DNA of 64,000 nucleotides from assembly GCF_021538675.1 (NCBI RefSeq), contig NZ_JAJUKH010000001.1, forward strand, positions 897,363 through 961,362. Reading direction: 5' to 3'. A program made the position numbers and the translations under genes. The DNA is from Paenarthrobacter sp. AR 02. Its GTDB lineage: Bacteria; Actinomycetota; Actinomycetes; Actinomycetales; Micrococcaceae. Below are positions 63,841 through 64,000 of the stretch, piece after piece (positions within the stretch are counted from its first letter, which is position 1; each line of letters starts with the position of its first letter). The notes under the pieces were generated by a model that worked only from the letters and a program-made list of their open reading frames with translations, did no database searches and had not been told where the DNA came from.

Positions 63841-64000
63841 CACAAAGATCAAAAACTTACTCGAGAGAACCACGACCACAAAGGGCCAGGTTCATTCATA
63901 AGAAATTGCTGTATAGAAACACACACACGTATGCGTGTGTTCCTAGATGCTCGCGTCCACTATGTAGTTCTCAAACAACAACCCCATCAACCAGACCCCC
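63841..64000 (-). other. 16S-23S internal spacer (partial)
   Basis: A 160-bp piece of the spacer upstream of 23S; the 16S end is outside the window. No tRNA is present in this part. It holds a near-palindromic GT/AC stretch (ACACACGTATGCGTGTGT, 63923-63940) able to fold. It also holds CGCGTCCACTATGT (63952-63965), the complement of ACATAGTGGACGCG beyond the 23S 3' end, forming the processing stem of pre-23S. Confidence 0.65.

Noticed and set aside
63923..63940. Possible CRISPR-like or microsatellite repeat (AC/GT run) in the 16S-23S spacer
   Set aside because: It is a single short near-palindromic GT stretch that folds on itself, with no spacer-repeat pattern.

Overview
The window is high-GC actinobacterial DNA. 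Gene content, leaderless starts, the style of the regulators and an oversized 23S rRNA (about 3.14 kb) point to an Arthrobacter/Paenarthrobacter-like member of the Micrococcaceae. That placement is inference from gene families; no 16S gene lies in the window. There is no phage, insertion sequence, CRISPR array or tRNA. The content is dense metabolic chromosome ending in an rRNA operon.

Region 1 (1-22 kb) is a sugar-catabolism island. A three-gene operon (Gfo/Idh/MocA dehydrogenase, DUF993 protein, TIM-barrel epimerase) lies behind a LacI-type palindrome. A small overlapping YihY/hypothetical pair follows. Then come three complete sugar pathways: D-xylose (ROK regulator, xylA, xylB), L-arabinose (LacI regulator, araB-araD-araA, aldose epimerase) and L-rhamnose (LacI regulator, rhaM-rhaI-rhaD fusion-rhaB). 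Each pathway has its own regulator, and an operator-like palindrome overlaps or adjoins its promoter.

Region 2 (22-41 kb) is mixed. It holds panD, an AEC transporter and a trehalose-phosphatase-like/GH15 fusion whose phosphatase nucleophile motif is lost. A class III aminotransferase plus methylmalonate-semialdehyde dehydrogenase pair is divergent from a PucR regulator. A LysR regulator precedes a small ORF, an MFS carrier, an M20 carbamoylase and an amidase. A luciferase-like oxidoreductase is divergent from an orphan amino-acid-type binding lipoprotein. A PLP dehydratase, a GNAT enzyme and a secreted FG-GAP repeat protein complete it.

Region 3 (41.9-52.1 kb) is a tightly overlapping minus-strand operon: ABC permease, ATPase, binding lipoprotein, three luciferase-like flavin monooxygenases, a DUF1684 protein and a small ORF. 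It is divergent from an NAD_binding_9-type FAD protein and a GNAT acetyltransferase. The composition resembles Bacillus ytm/yxe operons for S-alkyl-cysteine salvage, so organosulfur scavenging is the best inference.

Region 4 (52-64 kb) holds housekeeping genes: a HerA-like ATPase, a membrane-anchored hypothetical, an NHL-repeat thioredoxin overlapping a CopD-CtaG fusion (copper and cytochrome oxidase assembly), HU, and a RimJ/RimL-type acetyltransferase. The 3' part of an rRNA operon on the minus strand (23S then 5S, with terminator) closes the window; its 16S lies beyond base 64000.
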